Positions 23,301 to 37,279 of a stretch of DNA of 64,000 nt are shown here, in pieces. Location: contig OZ024792.1 of NCBI GenBank assembly GCA_964017065.1, positions 7,559,754 to 7,623,753 of the forward strand, in the 5' to 3' direction. This DNA comes from Haliclona indistincta. Lineage: Eukaryota; Porifera; Demospongiae; Haplosclerida; Chalinidae. Both the position numbers and the translations under genes were made by a program. A model generated the notes under the pieces. That model worked only from the letters and a program-made list of their open reading frames with translations. It made no database searches and was not told where the DNA came from. Each line of letters opens with the position of its first letter. The stretch's first letter is position 1.

Positions 23301-23836
23301 TTATGACTACAGTAGATCCTAACACTAGCAGAGTAGTGTTGAATGGACTGGATCCCAGGCTAGCCTACTGGGTATCGGTATCAGGATCAACTGCAGTTGG
23401 TACCAGCACCAACAATGCAAGAATATTTGCTCCTCCTAAAGGTAAAATAAAACAATTCATTTTGACTTTATTGTGTTGTTTTTCAGTTACAAACACTTTT
23501 TTGCCATCTCCTACACTTACAACACCACCTATCGCTACTGTGTTAAGAGTTACAGATATTGTCACAGCGGTGGTGGTAACATTTTTAATAACTTGTGTTG
23601 GAACACTGCTGCTAACAACTCTAGCTGCTGTACTGGTAATGAGGAGATGTCTGAACAAGCTGCACTCTGAAGGACAGACACAGGAAGAGGGAGAGCAAGA
23701 TGGAGCATATGAGATGGTAGAGAAAGCTAAACCAGCTGAGGCAGAATATGAGGTGGTAGACCATGAGCCTGGAGAAGTGAAAACAAGCCCGAACCCGGCC
23801 TATGCTGCTGTTACTACTAACATTGCTCAGTCATAA
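17351..23836 (+). CDS. Ig/FN3 type I transmembrane receptor B
   Basis: From the signal peptide (exon 17351-17420) to the third FN3 exon (ending about 21384) this gene matches receptor A at a constant 10203-bp offset with very few differences: about eight Ig exons, then FN3. B then carries four extra FN3 exons (about 21433-21713, 21775-22051, 22098-22378 and 22430-22705). They form a two-domain unit repeated twice: one type starts VPSGPP..FTISV, the other EPGTPPRDL. The membrane-proximal FN3 pair (22750-22938 plus 22988-23084; 23136-23440), TM (FLITCVGTLLLTTLAAVL) and tail (AYEMV, EYEVV, NPAYAAV) follow. A short Pro/Thr stalk exon starts near 23487. All FN3 frames appear open. It shares the damaged third Ig exon with A. 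It is the most complete anchored receptor in the window. Confidence 0.82.
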
Positions 23837-24039
23837 TGTCAAACAACTGATGATTAAATGTCCATGCACTGATTATAATCACTCCTTAATCATTGTCATA
23901 AGTCACCTAGTCTGTAATGCTTTGCCATGTGTTTAATTCCTTGTGAATGTACGGTTCTTCATTCAATGTGCAAATAGATCCTATGCACATTGACACATGT
24001 AGATCATCTTCCTTAGCACTGAGTCACTGCTGCTCAGAA

Positions 24040-25437
<1,398 letters not shown>

Positions 25438-25568
25438 TTTATTATTGAGCCCCACCCATTATAAGCCTCCGGAACCAAACTCGACCAGACTAATCCGAGG
25501 ACTAACCACTAAACCCTGAATCGGTGAAGGCTAGTGCTTTAGCTGTATGTACGAGTGTATTCACTAAC
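25438..25568. promoter_or_regulatory. Head-to-head intergenic promoter, LCMT1 / receptor C
   Basis: This is the third copy of the divergent promoter gap (131 bp). It has small indels relative to the other two, for example an extra CTCGACC and a shortened stretch before AGCTGTATG. Confidence 0.55.
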
Positions 25569-28500
25569 ATGGCATTGCTGATTGTCTTCGTCCTGCTTGT
25601 CTGTTTGGTGGAATCAATAGCAGCACAGCAATGCAATTGTGAGTTAGAAACTAAAAATACCCACATTTTTTGTTGGTATTTTCATATCATTCTGCTGTAG
25701 GTGTCTTTGATTCTAATAATCCAACTATTGAGTTATCACCCTCTGTTGTGGCTCTACCAGGCAGTGATGTTACATTGAGCTGTACTGGTACTCTGCAACT
25801 AGCAAGTACTGATCAGTGTGAGCATCGAGGGTGTGCAGAAATCAAATGGGTCCTTGCTAGAGGCCTAATGATTATTAATCTCAGTGCTACTAATAATACT
25901 GAAGAGCTGACTGATGCAGTGCTATCTCTTGGCAGTAAAATAATACTGAACTCGATCTCTCCATCTGATGGCAGGGTATACACATGCATGATTGTTTTAA
26001 TGGGTACATCTGTTTCTGCTCTTGCTACAGCAGTAAATGTCCCAGGTATGTATCAGTGCACACACCACAAGCTGTATAGTGTGTCCTCCCTCTCCACAGT
26101 GCTCCAGATCACAGGGAACACTAACCAGCTCACAGTTGGTAGTACTCTAATGCTAACATGCTCACTAAACCCTAGTGTTGCTGGTAACTCATTCCAGTGG
26201 ACCACTACTGGTGGAGCTATCATCAGTAACAGCTCTGTGCTGGAACTAACTGTAACTCCTGAACTGAATATAACTGAATACACATGTACTGCATCGTCTG
26301 ATAACCTGATGGGAACACCGTCTAGATCAGTAACTGTTACTGTAAGAGGTTAGCTTTACTCTGAAGACAATGCAGCAAGTGTGTATTTAGACTCTTAACT
26401 TAATAAAATCAACATGCCGTTTCCTACATTGTTTGCTTCAGAGTCAAATATACTCATTAATGGACAGTATCAAAACCTGCATTTAGGAAGTACATCAGTA
26501 GTCACCTGTACTGCTCCGTCAATAGCCGACAATACGATCAAATGGTTATCACATGACGGGATGGTAGTGAGCAACTCAGGCACTCTGACACTACAGTTGG
26601 TGGACAATACTATCAATGGACGAGTGTTCACATGCTCAGTGAACTCACCACACCTGATGGACAGCATTAACCAAAACATCACAGTTACTACACAAGGTGA
26701 ACAAATGATTATAATAGCATAATACTTATTACATGGTATATCAATTGTCTATGTAGATACATCAGTTACTCAAGCCACTATTGTCAATCCACCATCATAT
26801 GTTGTTGATGGTGACCAGAATGTTGAGCTGCAGTGTACTGTCACACTGAGTAGCACCATTGGACCAGACTACAGTGCTCTCAGTATTGACTGGAGAGACT
26901 TCAACACTGACACTATCATCAACAACTGCTCCAGCCCCCAGCCACATGGGAACACACAGATCAGTGACACCTTCTCTTGTAACCTGACACTAGCCACTAT
27001 CTCAGCTACTAGTGCAGGACTGTACACCTGTAATGCTGCTATTACTGGAATTAGTGGTTCAAGAGTTGGTTTTATTAATCTTCAAGTACAAGGTTCGCCA
27101 ACGCTTGAATGTTGCTGTCATGATCATTGTCAGTATTAATTTTCGTTGAATAGGTATTGATGTTAGTGGTCCCTTTCAAACCCTTACTATCGGCAGTACT
27201 GCAGTGATCACCTGTAGTGTAGCTGATCTGACAGCTCCTACTATCAAATGGTTGTATCAGAATGGATCAGTAGTGAGCAACTCACATGATCTGACTCTAA
27301 AACCAGTCAACTACAATCACAATGGAAGAGTGTTCACTTGTTTAGTGAGCTCATCTCAACTGCACTCTCCTGGTAAAAAGACTATCACTGTCACTGTTCA
27401 AGGTATGTAACTTCAGTATTTTATTGAGCATTTTTGATCAGTATTTAACTCAGGTACTACTGTTTCTAATGTCACTACAAATGAAAACAGCATATCTGCT
27501 CTCAAAGGAACTAACAACATTATCATCAGTTGTACAATCACTCTCAACAATACCATTGGACCTGATTACAGTGCACTGAATGTCACATGGACACACAATG
27601 GCTCTCAATCTACAATGCTACAAGCTAATCCAATTGGAATGAGTGGAGAGCCATCATCAATGTTCACTAGTGTATTGACAATTGACAGTAATGAATTCTC
27701 AGACAGTGGCAGCTACTGTTGTGTTGCTGCAGTGACTGGATCTGGTGACTCAAATAAGATGGGCTGTGTCACATTAAATGTGCTAGGTAAACTAAATACA
27801 TCTCCAATAATTATTTTTTAAATCATTGTTATACACAGATATCACCATATCAGGAGAACACTCAAATCTAACTGTTGGAACAACTTACAATATTACCTGC
27901 ACTGTACCAGGTCTAGATGACTCTAGTGCCATAATGTGGACTAGTAGTGCAGCTGCTGTCCCTGTTTCAACAACAAACACTCTCACACTGCAGTCAGTGA
28001 ATAACACATTGAATGGAACTGAGTTCACATGTTCAGTGAACTCATCAAAACTGTACAGTTCTGGAATGAAGAATATTACTGTCACCACACTAGGTATGTT
28101 TTTAATTTATAGGTACACTCATTTTGTTTTACTTAATCAGATACAAGAGTGACAACAGTCTCCATTGAACCTCAGAGTGTCACTGCTCTTGTTGGGTCAT
28201 CTCTCACTTGTACTATAACTCTGAATCATGATATTGGTCCTGATCATAGTGCTCTGAATGTTGTCTGGACACAAGATGCAATGTCTGTCACATCCAGTGC
28301 AACTCGGCCAGCTGAACTGGAAATGCATAATATGTTTCTCGGTTCAGTAAAAATATCAACTCACACTTCTTTCTCTCAAAAAGAGTATTGCTGTAATGCT
28401 AGTATCATTGGTACCAAAGCAGTATCAGTTTGTTCATCAGTTGAAGTTCTTGGTGAGAACGCACATGTTTTGCTTATTTTATGTGAGTGAACTTTCTATA

Positions 28501-31500
28501 GAAATTATAACCACTGGACAATATCAGCAAATCCAGTTGGGCAACACATCTACTGTTACCTGCAGTGTACCAGAATTGATGAACACTAGTATCAAATGGA
28601 TATCACATGATGGAGCAGTAGTGAGCAGCTCAGGTGTTCTGATGCTGTTTGGTGACCACGCAATTGGTGGAAAGATATTCAGATGTGTAGTGACATCAAC
28701 ACAAGTTCACTCTTCAGGAGAAAAAGACTTCACTGTTACTGTTAAAAGTAAGTGATGATTAATAATCAATATATTTATTTTGATTGTTTACAGATACATA
28801 TGCTGGCATGGTAATGATCCCTTCGAATAATCTAATGGTGCCTGTTGGTACTAATTCTCATCAACTGACTTGTATTGTCACTCTGAGTAGCTCTATTGGT
28901 CCTAATATCAGTGCTCTGAGTATATCATGGCAGCACAACAACCAGCCAGTTGACACATCACAAGATAGAGTTCAAGTATCAGACCCAATTGGTTCACTAA
29001 GATTTTTCACAAATAGTCTCACACTCAGTGATGTCAGTGAGCAGGACAGTGGAGAGTATTGCTGCACTGCTAGTATTACATGGAATCAGACTAAACCAGA
29101 AGATTGTGTTGTAGTAAAAGTCACAACTGAAAGTAAGTATAATGAAGGAAGCTGTTTCATTACCTAACCTGCCACCTACAGGCACAATTAGGATTTCTGG
29201 TACTTTTAAGAATTTTCGAATTGGCAGCACATCTATGACTAATTGCAGTGCTCTTAATCTGATGGATAGTACTATCAAGTGGTTATCTCATGATGGGTCA
29301 GTGTTGAACAGCTCAGGTGTTCTGATACTACAGTCAGTGAACTACACTATCAATGGAACAATGATCACATGCTCAGTGAACTCATCACAACTGATAAACA
29401 CCATCAATGAGACCATCACACTTACTGTACAAGGTGAGAGACATTTGATATTACATGCAGCATTGGTCACTCATCTCTGCAGCAACATCAGTTACTCAAG
29501 CCACTATTATCAATCCACCATCATATGTTGTTGATGGTGACCAGAATGTTGAGCTGCAGTGTACTGTCACACTGAGTAGCACCATTGGACCAGACTACAG
29601 TGCTCTCAGTATTGACTGGAGAGACAGCACTGACACTATCATCAACAACTGCTCCAGCCCCCAGCCACATGGGAACACACAGATCAGTGACACCTTCTCT
29701 TGTAACCTGACACTAGCCACTATCTCAGCTACTAGTGCAGGACTGTACACCTGTAATGCTGCTATTACTGGAATTAGTGGTTCAAGAGTTGGTTTTATTA
29801 ATCTACAAATACAAGGTTTAGAAAAAATGTGCTTCAATGAAGATAGGTGTACTACATGTTACACACAGGATCTCTTCAGAGTGCTAATCTCCTCACACTA
29901 GTGAATACTGTTCTTGGACAGTCATCTGTGCTCACTTGTGAAGTGCACACTACACTACCAGTCACCACTAACCTGCTCTCAGTCCAGTGGATCCACAGAG
30001 GGAGTCTGGTCACTGGTGGTGGTGGGTTTGTACTAAAGCAAGGATCAGGAGCAGGTGCTTCAGTGTATGTGACTGAGTTGACTCTGAATGAGACTACTGT
30101 TGAGAGCTCAGGACTGTATTCCTGTTGTGTGTCTACTGACAGACAACAAGTAACAGCTGAAGCCAACCTCACTGTAGCATGTGAGTGGATTGAGCTAAAC
30201 TGTCATTATTTGATTGTCTCTTACAGTTTCTCATATTGATGTTCACACTGGACTATCCAATGGATTCCCCTCACAACCTCTACTGGGTACCAGTACTAGA
30301 CTGAACTGCTCTGTCACACTCCATCCTCAGCTCAGCCAGCTCACCATCCTCACCATCCAGTACCAGTGGTCCTCTAATGGTGGGACAAGAGGCAGTGAAC
30401 AGGAACTAGTGCTACCCAACTTGAGTCCAGCTGATGCTACAACCTACTCCTGCACAGTGACAGTCTCTTCAGCTAACCCAGGAGAACATCTGATCAGACA
30501 AATCAGTAATCAGTCAATGTATGACCTCAGACCAAAAGGTGTGTCACATACAGGCAATGTGATCTTTTAAATTTTTTCACAGTTCCAGCTCCAATTATCA
30601 CTTGGCGGTAGAGTAGTTTATTATTCTGGAGAAGATCTCAATGTAACATGTATCAGTAGTGTAGTGGATGCAGTGTTCACTTGGAGAGCAGTTAATATTA
30701 TAACACAGCAACCATTGATCATACCAAATACTACTGTGAGCAGTGGTAGCAATACCAGTGTACTCATTCTCAGACCAATCAGAGTCAGTGATCCTGTTCT
30801 AGTGGACTTTATTTGTGCAGTAGCATTTCCTGAGAATATGAACATCATCGGAAGTACATCTTTAACTCTAGTCAATATAAATTGTAAGATTCTTTTTGTT
30901 GTGTGGCTGTCATTATTTGCAATTTCCAGTTCCATCATTGAGTGTGTCAGTGTCTTCCAATGCTAGTACAGTACTGGATATCAGTGGATACAACTCCTTC
31001 ACTGTACAGTGTGGAGGAATATTTAGTCCTAGCTCTCATCAATCAGGAGAATCACTTTCATTCATGTTAACCAGAAACAGTGTATCAGTCACTGATGGGC
31101 TTTCAACTAGTCCAGTGATGGCAACAGGAGATACAGTCTCTCAGAGCAGCTCAGTACAGCAGCAGACTGCACCCTCAGGTCCAGCCACACTAGTCTACAA
31201 CTGCACTGTTGAGTTTAGCATCAGTGGATCACTCATTACTACTGCCAGTAACACAACACAGGTCATTGTGAAGGGTGAGCTAGCCTTGTATACCATTGGC
31301 CCACATGCATCTCTCCTCTCAACCTACCTGGAACAGGTCCCTCACTACCAGCAGCTCCAGTAGTATTGGCACCAGTGACTACACCAACATCTGCTGTGAT
31401 ACAATGGAGTGTTCCTGTAGTGACCTACTCTCCTGAACAATACACTGTCTACTACACTACCAACAGCAGTGGCTGTCCTACCAACTCAGATGAGGGCTAC

Positions 31501-33501
31501 AACAAGAGTGTGACTGTTTATGGTCTCAACCACACTGACTTCTTCACCATAAGAGACAAGCAGTACAATGTGACACTGAACAATCTTCATCCTGATACAG
31601 TGTACTGCTATAAAGTAGTGGCTACTAACACTGAGGGAAGGAATGAGTCAGTGATGAGGATATTCATCACTTCAGAAACTGGTATGTGCATAGATATTTT
31701 GTTTTAACATTAACCCATTGTACTCTTGCAGCTCCGAGTGGACCTCCTCAGAACTTCATCGCCTCTACCACTTCTCGCAACATCACTCTCTCCTGGTCTC
31801 CTCCTCTTTCCTCACAACAAAATGGAGTCATCACTGGCTACATCCTTAGCTGCACTATTGATGGTATGACAGCCAGTATCAGAATATCTGAAACAAACCA
31901 AGTTGTACAGATCAATCCATTTACTAGCTACACATGTTCTGTGAGTGCAACTACAATAGTGGGAGCAGATGGTCCACCAGCAACAGTTAGTGGAACGTCT
32001 GATGAAGATGGTGAGTACATCATTCTCTATAGCTACTGTGATATCACTCATGATGTGCTGTACAGTCCCTGCAGGACCACCTCGTCAGGTCTTTGGTATT
32101 GCTGAGAACTCAAATGTAATTTCTCTACATTGGAGTGCTCCAGCAACACCAAATGGAGTGATCACTGAGTACCAGCTCCAGTGTTCTGGTGGTGGACAAG
32201 TGTTCAACCGCACTGTGATGGAGACCACAACCACACTGAGTGGACTCCTACCATACACTAGCTACTCCTGTAGCATCACAGCTCACACCAGTGTTGGAGG
32301 AGGACCTGCAGCAACTACCAGTGTGACCACTCTACAAGACGGTACTGTACACTACACTATCTCATTGTTATCTTCTCTTCCACAGTTCCCTCTATAGTGA
32401 GAGATGTGCAGGTCATATCACCTGTTGGTTCATCCACTATGCTCATAGTGACATGGCTACCTCCAGCTCAACCTAATGGAGTCATCACTAGCTATGATGT
32501 TGAATTAGCAACATCAGCTACAAGTTTCATCAATGGTATCAGCTCAGATCTCTCAAGATAGCCTTTGCTCGTTTAGGTATATCACTACCTATAGGTAGTC
32601 TAAACATTCTTTTGTTTTTCAGCTCCTCAAGTACCTTACTATGTGAGAGTAGCAGCTTACACAGAGAGGGGACGAGGTCCATACTCTAACAGAATAGTGA
32701 ATTTCACAATGGAAGGAGGTATACAGCATGCAAGAGTTATTATTCACTTACTAACCCGTTCACCCTGTAGTTCCTCGGTCTGGTCCATCAGCTAACATCA
32801 CTAGGTTGAGTGACAGCAGTGTTGCTGTGAGCTGGGAGCCACTCACTCTAGAGGAGGCTCGTGGGTTTGTTACTGGATACACAGTCACAGCAGTGCCTAT
32901 AACTGAGGCAGAGAGAAGGAGACATGAGGAGGAGATTATGACTACAGTAGATCCTAACACTAGCAGGGTAGTGTTGAATGGACTGGATCCCAGGCTAGCC
33001 GACTGGATCCCAGGCTAGCCTACTGGGTATCGGTATCAGGATCAACTGTAGCCGGTACCAGCACCAACAATCCAAGAATATTCGCTGAAATACCTCCTCC
33101 TAAAGGTAAAGTAAAACAAATTCATTTTGACTTTATTGTGTTGTTTTTCAGTTACAAACACTTTTTTGCCGTCTCCTACACTTACATCACCACCTATCGC
33201 TACCGTGTTAAGAGTTACAGATATTGTCACAGCGGTGGTGGTAACATTTTTCATAACTTGTGTTGGAACACTGCTGTTAACAACTCTAGTTGCTGTGCTA
33301 GTAATGAGGAGATGTCTGAACAAGCTGCACTCTGAAGGACAGACACAGGAAGAGGGAGAGCAAGATGGAGCATATGAGATGGTAGAGAAAGCTAAACCAG
33401 TTGAGGCAGAATATGAGGTGGTAGACCATGAGCCTGGAGAAGTGAAAACAAGCCCGAACCCGGCCTATGCTGCTGTTACTACTAACATTGCTCAGTCATA
33501 A
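25569..33501 (+). CDS. Ig/FN3 receptor C (expanded Ig array, broken 3' frame)
   Basis: It has the same signal peptide exon (25569 onward) and Ig 1-4 as A and B, with an intact acceptor at Ig3 (about 26443). About eight further Ig exons follow (near 27154, 27453, 27838, 28141, 28487, 28793, 29181 and 29480), so Ig domains number about sixteen. They alternate between a short type (IGST..TCS..IKWLSHDG) and a longer type (IGPDYSALS..YCC or YTC). Five FN3 domains follow (about 31331, 31732, 32083, 32395 plus 32623, and 32771), then TM and tail to 33501. Two lesions precede the TM. One base is missing near 32549 (CAGATCTCTC against CAGATACCCTC), giving TAG about 12 bp later, and a 20-bp tandem duplication at about 32981-33020 also shifts frame to a stop. 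As written, C would end outside the membrane: a secreted form or a pseudogene. Confidence 0.7.
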
Positions 33502-33985
33502 TGTCAAACAACAATGTCCATGCACTGATTATAATCACCCCCTAAACATTATCATAAGTCACCTAGTCTGTAATGCTTCGCCATGCATGTGTTTAATTCC
33601 TTGTGAATATATGGTTCCAAGAGTTCATTAGGTAATGATGGTGTGCGAACGGTTCCAAGAGTTCATTAGGTAATGAACTCTTGACGGTTCTTCATTCAAT
33701 GTGCAAATAGATCCCAGTATAGCCTATGCACATTGACAAATGTAGATCATCTTCCTTAGCACTGAGTCACTGCTGCATGTAAGAAGTAGATAAACTTCAT
33801 CCTCTTGTTGCTGCCAGTTCAAACTTTTGCCCTGCACCAACTTGATAGTCATGATGGTGTGCGAACAAAATAATCTTCTTGAGTGTTCCGATGAATGAAG
33901 AAAATAATAGATGTTGACAATAATTATTGTTAGAATTATTCTGATTTGTCTGATCGATTATTCAGGCTTTGTTGTAGCTCTTAGT
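33502..33985. other. 3' flank of receptor C with short repeats, no gene seen
   Basis: The flank matches that of receptor A. It contains a duplicated GGTTCCAAGAGTTCATTAGG at about 33614-33685 that also forms a partial inverted repeat with ATGAACTCTTG. No coding signal was found. Confidence 0.5.
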
Positions 33986-33989
33986 CTAT

Positions 33990-34898
33990 TTCAATGTCTA
34001 TAGTGAGAGATGTGCGGGTCATATCACCTGTTGGTTCATCCACTATGCTCATAGTGACATGGCTACCTCCAGCTCTACCTAATGGAGTCATCACTAGCTA
34101 TATGATGTAACTGTTGAATCATCATTGGTTTAGATACCCTCAAAATAACCTTTAATCATTTAGGTATGTTCAGCACTATAAGTGAACTCTAAAGATCTTC
34201 TGTTTCTCAAGTGCCCTGTTATATCAAGGTAGCTGCTTATACAGTGAGGGGAGAAAATCATACTCTAATGCAGAAGTGAATTTTACGGAACAAGCTAGGA
34301 AGTATGTTAAGCATTGAAGACAATTTTTGTGGTCAATTTTGTTAATTCCACTGTTCCTCGATCTGGATCATCAGCTTACATCACTAGGTTGAGTAACAGC
34401 AGTATTGCTGTCAGCTGGGAAGCACTCACTCTAGAGGAGGCTCGTGGGTTTGTTACTGGATACACAGTCACATTCGGGGAAAGGAAAAGGAGAATCATTG
34501 GGCCAATCTCAGCAGGACCTAGTACTAGAGTACTAGCAGAGTAGTGTTGAATGGACTGGATCCCAGGCTGGGTATCAGTATCAGGATCAACTGCAGCACC
34601 AACCAACAATACCCGGTTGAATACTTGCCGTAGCATCTCTAGGTAGTGTTATCTTTAGCCTCAAGTGCATTCTTCATCCTCAACATTAGTTGATGACTCT
34701 ATACTGCTCAAATGGTTACAGCTACAGTTGTGGTATTAGTTCTCATAGTTATATCACTGTGCAGTAGCAACTATAGTCACAGTGCTTTTGATGGTTAAGT
34801 GTCTGAACAATAGCAGAAGAGAGAGCAAGATGGAGTTTATGAGATGAACGATAGTGGGAAACCAGCTGATACAAACTATGACCCTGAGGATAGATAAC
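33990..34898 (+). pseudogene. Decayed receptor 3' end, sister of 12712-13575
   Basis: It contains remnants of membrane-proximal FN3 exons (about 33998-34110; 34350-34540 with SNSSIAVSWEAL and ARGFVTGYTV) and a tail (EQDGVYEM, TNYDPEDR, stop near 34898). Stops and deletions interrupt it. It shares the divergent tail of its sister copy and likewise lies just upstream of a 7TM gene. Confidence 0.65.
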
Positions 34899-35054
34899 AT
34901 AGTACAACTGGAACCTTAAAATAACTGCTACTACTCACACATGCACATGATAGCAAATTTATTCTATTTTATGTACTCTTATAATAACAATACTTAAAAT
35001 GGGCAAAATTATAGTATGAAGCGTCTATCAGCTAGATCTTGTCTTGTGATCAAG

Positions 35055-36083
35055 ATGGAGGACAATGGCAGTGGCAGTGGTCTCAGCAATAGCACAGAGC
35101 CAATAGGCATTATTGAAGATTTTACTTTTTCTCTGGCAAGTTTATCCATCATTGCTTGTATCATATCTTTGGTAGTACTGATATACTTCAAGCTGTATCG
35201 TAGCTTCATCTATCGACTGATGTTGTACTCATTTATATCACTGATCATCTTGTCTTCAAGCACTATAGTTTTAACTATTGAATTTTTTTACCAGCAACTG
35301 TCGCAAGGCAATGGTACTTTGTCTGTTGATGATATTATTGTTGATGTAATCCCCTCATTGTTTGTTGGTGTAAGTCTACTAGCCACCTTTGTGCTAGCAA
35401 CTACTATTAGCTTGAGTATATGTGTTTTAGTTCTTTGTAATCACCAATTCACATATAGAGCAGATATAGTCATGCCCATTTTAATAATTTTAGGTTACTT
35501 TGTCATTGGTGGTGTGTACGCAGCTATCTGTTACTTAGCACATAGCTGTGAGATACCTATTATTATTTTTTATACCATACTTATTTTGGTGAACGTGTTC
35601 TTGACAGTACTAACACTGGTACCACTGTGTGGTAGAGCTTGTGGATGCAATATGTGTGTGAGAAAAATTCGTACTAAAGAGAGTTACAGAAAGGCACTGA
35701 AGGAAGTATTACCGCTCATGATTCTTCCACTACCATCATTTGTGCCATACTTGATAGTAGTGATTGGGATTATATTGCATATTATTTCAAACTTATTCCT
35801 CAAAATTGCCTTGTTAGCATCTGGTGCACTAGGACTAATTGCCGCTCTTGCCTTTGCTCTACACCTCTGCTTTATTGGAAAGACAAAGCTTTGCAAGCAA
35901 CGAGGCAGAAAGACGACACCTCAAGCAGACTATGGTACTGTTAACCTGCCTCACACTCGTCATACTACAGTGTATGTTGAGGGAGAAGGGATCATGTCTG
36001 AGACATGCGTCACTGAACACCCGTACGTGAGTGAGGGCGAGGAGGATACACGATATCTCCTGCAGAAGAACAACCAACAATAA
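35055..36083 (+). CDS. 7TM receptor-like protein, copy 3
   Basis: This intronless ORF has about 342 aa from the ATG at 35055 (MEDNGSGSGLSNSTEP), the position matching 7TM-2; an in-frame ATG at 35016 would add 13 residues. All seven helices are present, with helices 1-2 in the family form. There is an Asp/Val-rich first loop, SCEIPIIIF before helix 5, CGRACGCNMCV after helix 5, YRKALKEVLPL before helix 6 and a tail with DYGTVN and DTRYLLQKN. It is the intact sister of pseudogene 7TM-2 and follows the same kind of decayed receptor tail. Confidence 0.85.
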   Translation: MEDNGSGSGLSNSTEPIGIIEDFTFSLASLSIIACIISLVVLIYFKLYRSFIYRLMLYSFISLIILSSSTIVLTIEFFYQQLSQGNGTLSVDDIIVDVIPSLFVGVSLLATFVLATTISLSICVLVLCNHQFTYRADIVMPILIILGYFVIGGVYAAICYLAHSCEIPIIIFYTILILVNVFLTVLTLVPLCGRACGCNMCVRKIRTKESYRKALKEVLPLMILPLPSFVPYLIVVIGIILHIISNLFLKIALLASGALGLIAALAFALHLCFIGKTKLCKQRGRKTTPQADYGTVNLPHTRHTTVYVEGEGIMSETCVTEHPYVSEGEEDTRYLLQKNNQQ

Positions 36084-36388
36084 CTATTGACATAGTTAAC
36101 AATGCTGCTGTATATTAATGTGTGTGACTTTTCATTCTAATACTCTTGATTAAAACTTGATAATGATTAAATCACAGAGTGGTCTATAATCTCATATACA
36201 CTGCCTACATAGCGTATTCCAACTCCATGCTGTTCAACAGAGTAGCTTGTTCAAACACTTCCTTGTTCACACCAACACTTAAAGTAATACCAACTGTCAC
36301 AAGGAAGTTAAAACAGCTCAGTAGATCTATGCCTAGTAGAATATTTATGATACAGCCATAGGAGAAAGCCACAAGCCCTGTGTCTAGC

Positions 36389-37279
36389 ATGGATGATGGC
36401 AGCAGTTCAAACAGCACCGACCTTGACTCAATTGATGATGTTATCATATATTGTGCAGCTGGATTGTCTATCATTGCTTGTATCATATCTTTGGTAGTAC
36501 TGATATACTTCAAGCTGTATCGTAGCTTCATCTATCGCCTGGTGCTCTATTCATTTATATCACTGATCATCTTGTCTTCAAGCACTATCGCTATGGTCAT
36601 GAATCAACAGGGTACACTGCCTCATGAAAATAGTACTCAAATAGTTTCACAAGTAAGTCTACTGGTCATCTTTGTGCTGGCAACTATTATTAGCTTGTGT
36701 ATATGCATCTTGACTCTCTGCAATCACCAATTCACATATAGAGCAGACATTTCACTAATTTCTGGTTTCTTTGTCATCAGTTGTGTCAACGCAATAATCT
36801 TCATACTTGGTGGAGAAATACCATATATTATATTCTATTCTATACCAATTTTGGTGAATGTGTTTCTGACAGCACTAACACTAGTACCACTGTGTGGTAG
36901 AGCTTATGGATACAATATTTGTGTGAAAACAATTCATACTAAAGAGAGTCACAGGAAGGCATTGAAAGGAATATTGCCACTTTTGATTCTTCCACTACCA
37001 TCTTATATGTCATTTTTAATGTTGCTCATGCCGAGTATACTCTATCTTCATGGAATTTTATACCTAAGCTTCAAACTTGGCTTGTTGGTATCTGGTGCAC
37101 TAGGATTAAATTGTGCTGTTGCCTTTGCTCTACACCTCTGCTTTATCAGAAAGGCAAAGCTCTGTGAACAACGAGGCAGAAAGAAGACACCTCAAGCTGT
37201 CTATGGTACTATTAACGAGCTTCACACTACAATGTACGTTGAAGAGAAGGAATGTCTGAGACATGCAACTAGTACATGA
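36389..37279 (+). CDS. 7TM receptor-like protein, copy 4
   Basis: This intronless ORF has about 296 aa from the ATG at 36389 (MDDGSSSNSTDLDSIDD). Seven hydrophobic segments are visible. The loop between helices 2 and 3 is shorter than in copies 1 and 6. The tail ends early and out of the family frame (EEKECLRHATST) because of indels, so the DTRYLL ending is lost. The gene may still make a receptor with a shortened tail. Confidence 0.8.
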   Translation: MDDGSSSNSTDLDSIDDVIIYCAAGLSIIACIISLVVLIYFKLYRSFIYRLVLYSFISLIILSSSTIAMVMNQQGTLPHENSTQIVSQVSLLVIFVLATIISLCICILTLCNHQFTYRADISLISGFFVISCVNAIIFILGGEIPYIIFYSIPILVNVFLTALTLVPLCGRAYGYNICVKTIHTKESHRKALKGILPLLILPLPSYMSFLMLLMPSILYLHGILYLSFKLGLLVSGALGLNCAVAFALHLCFIRKAKLCEQRGRKKTPQAVYGTINELHTTMYVEEKECLRHATST

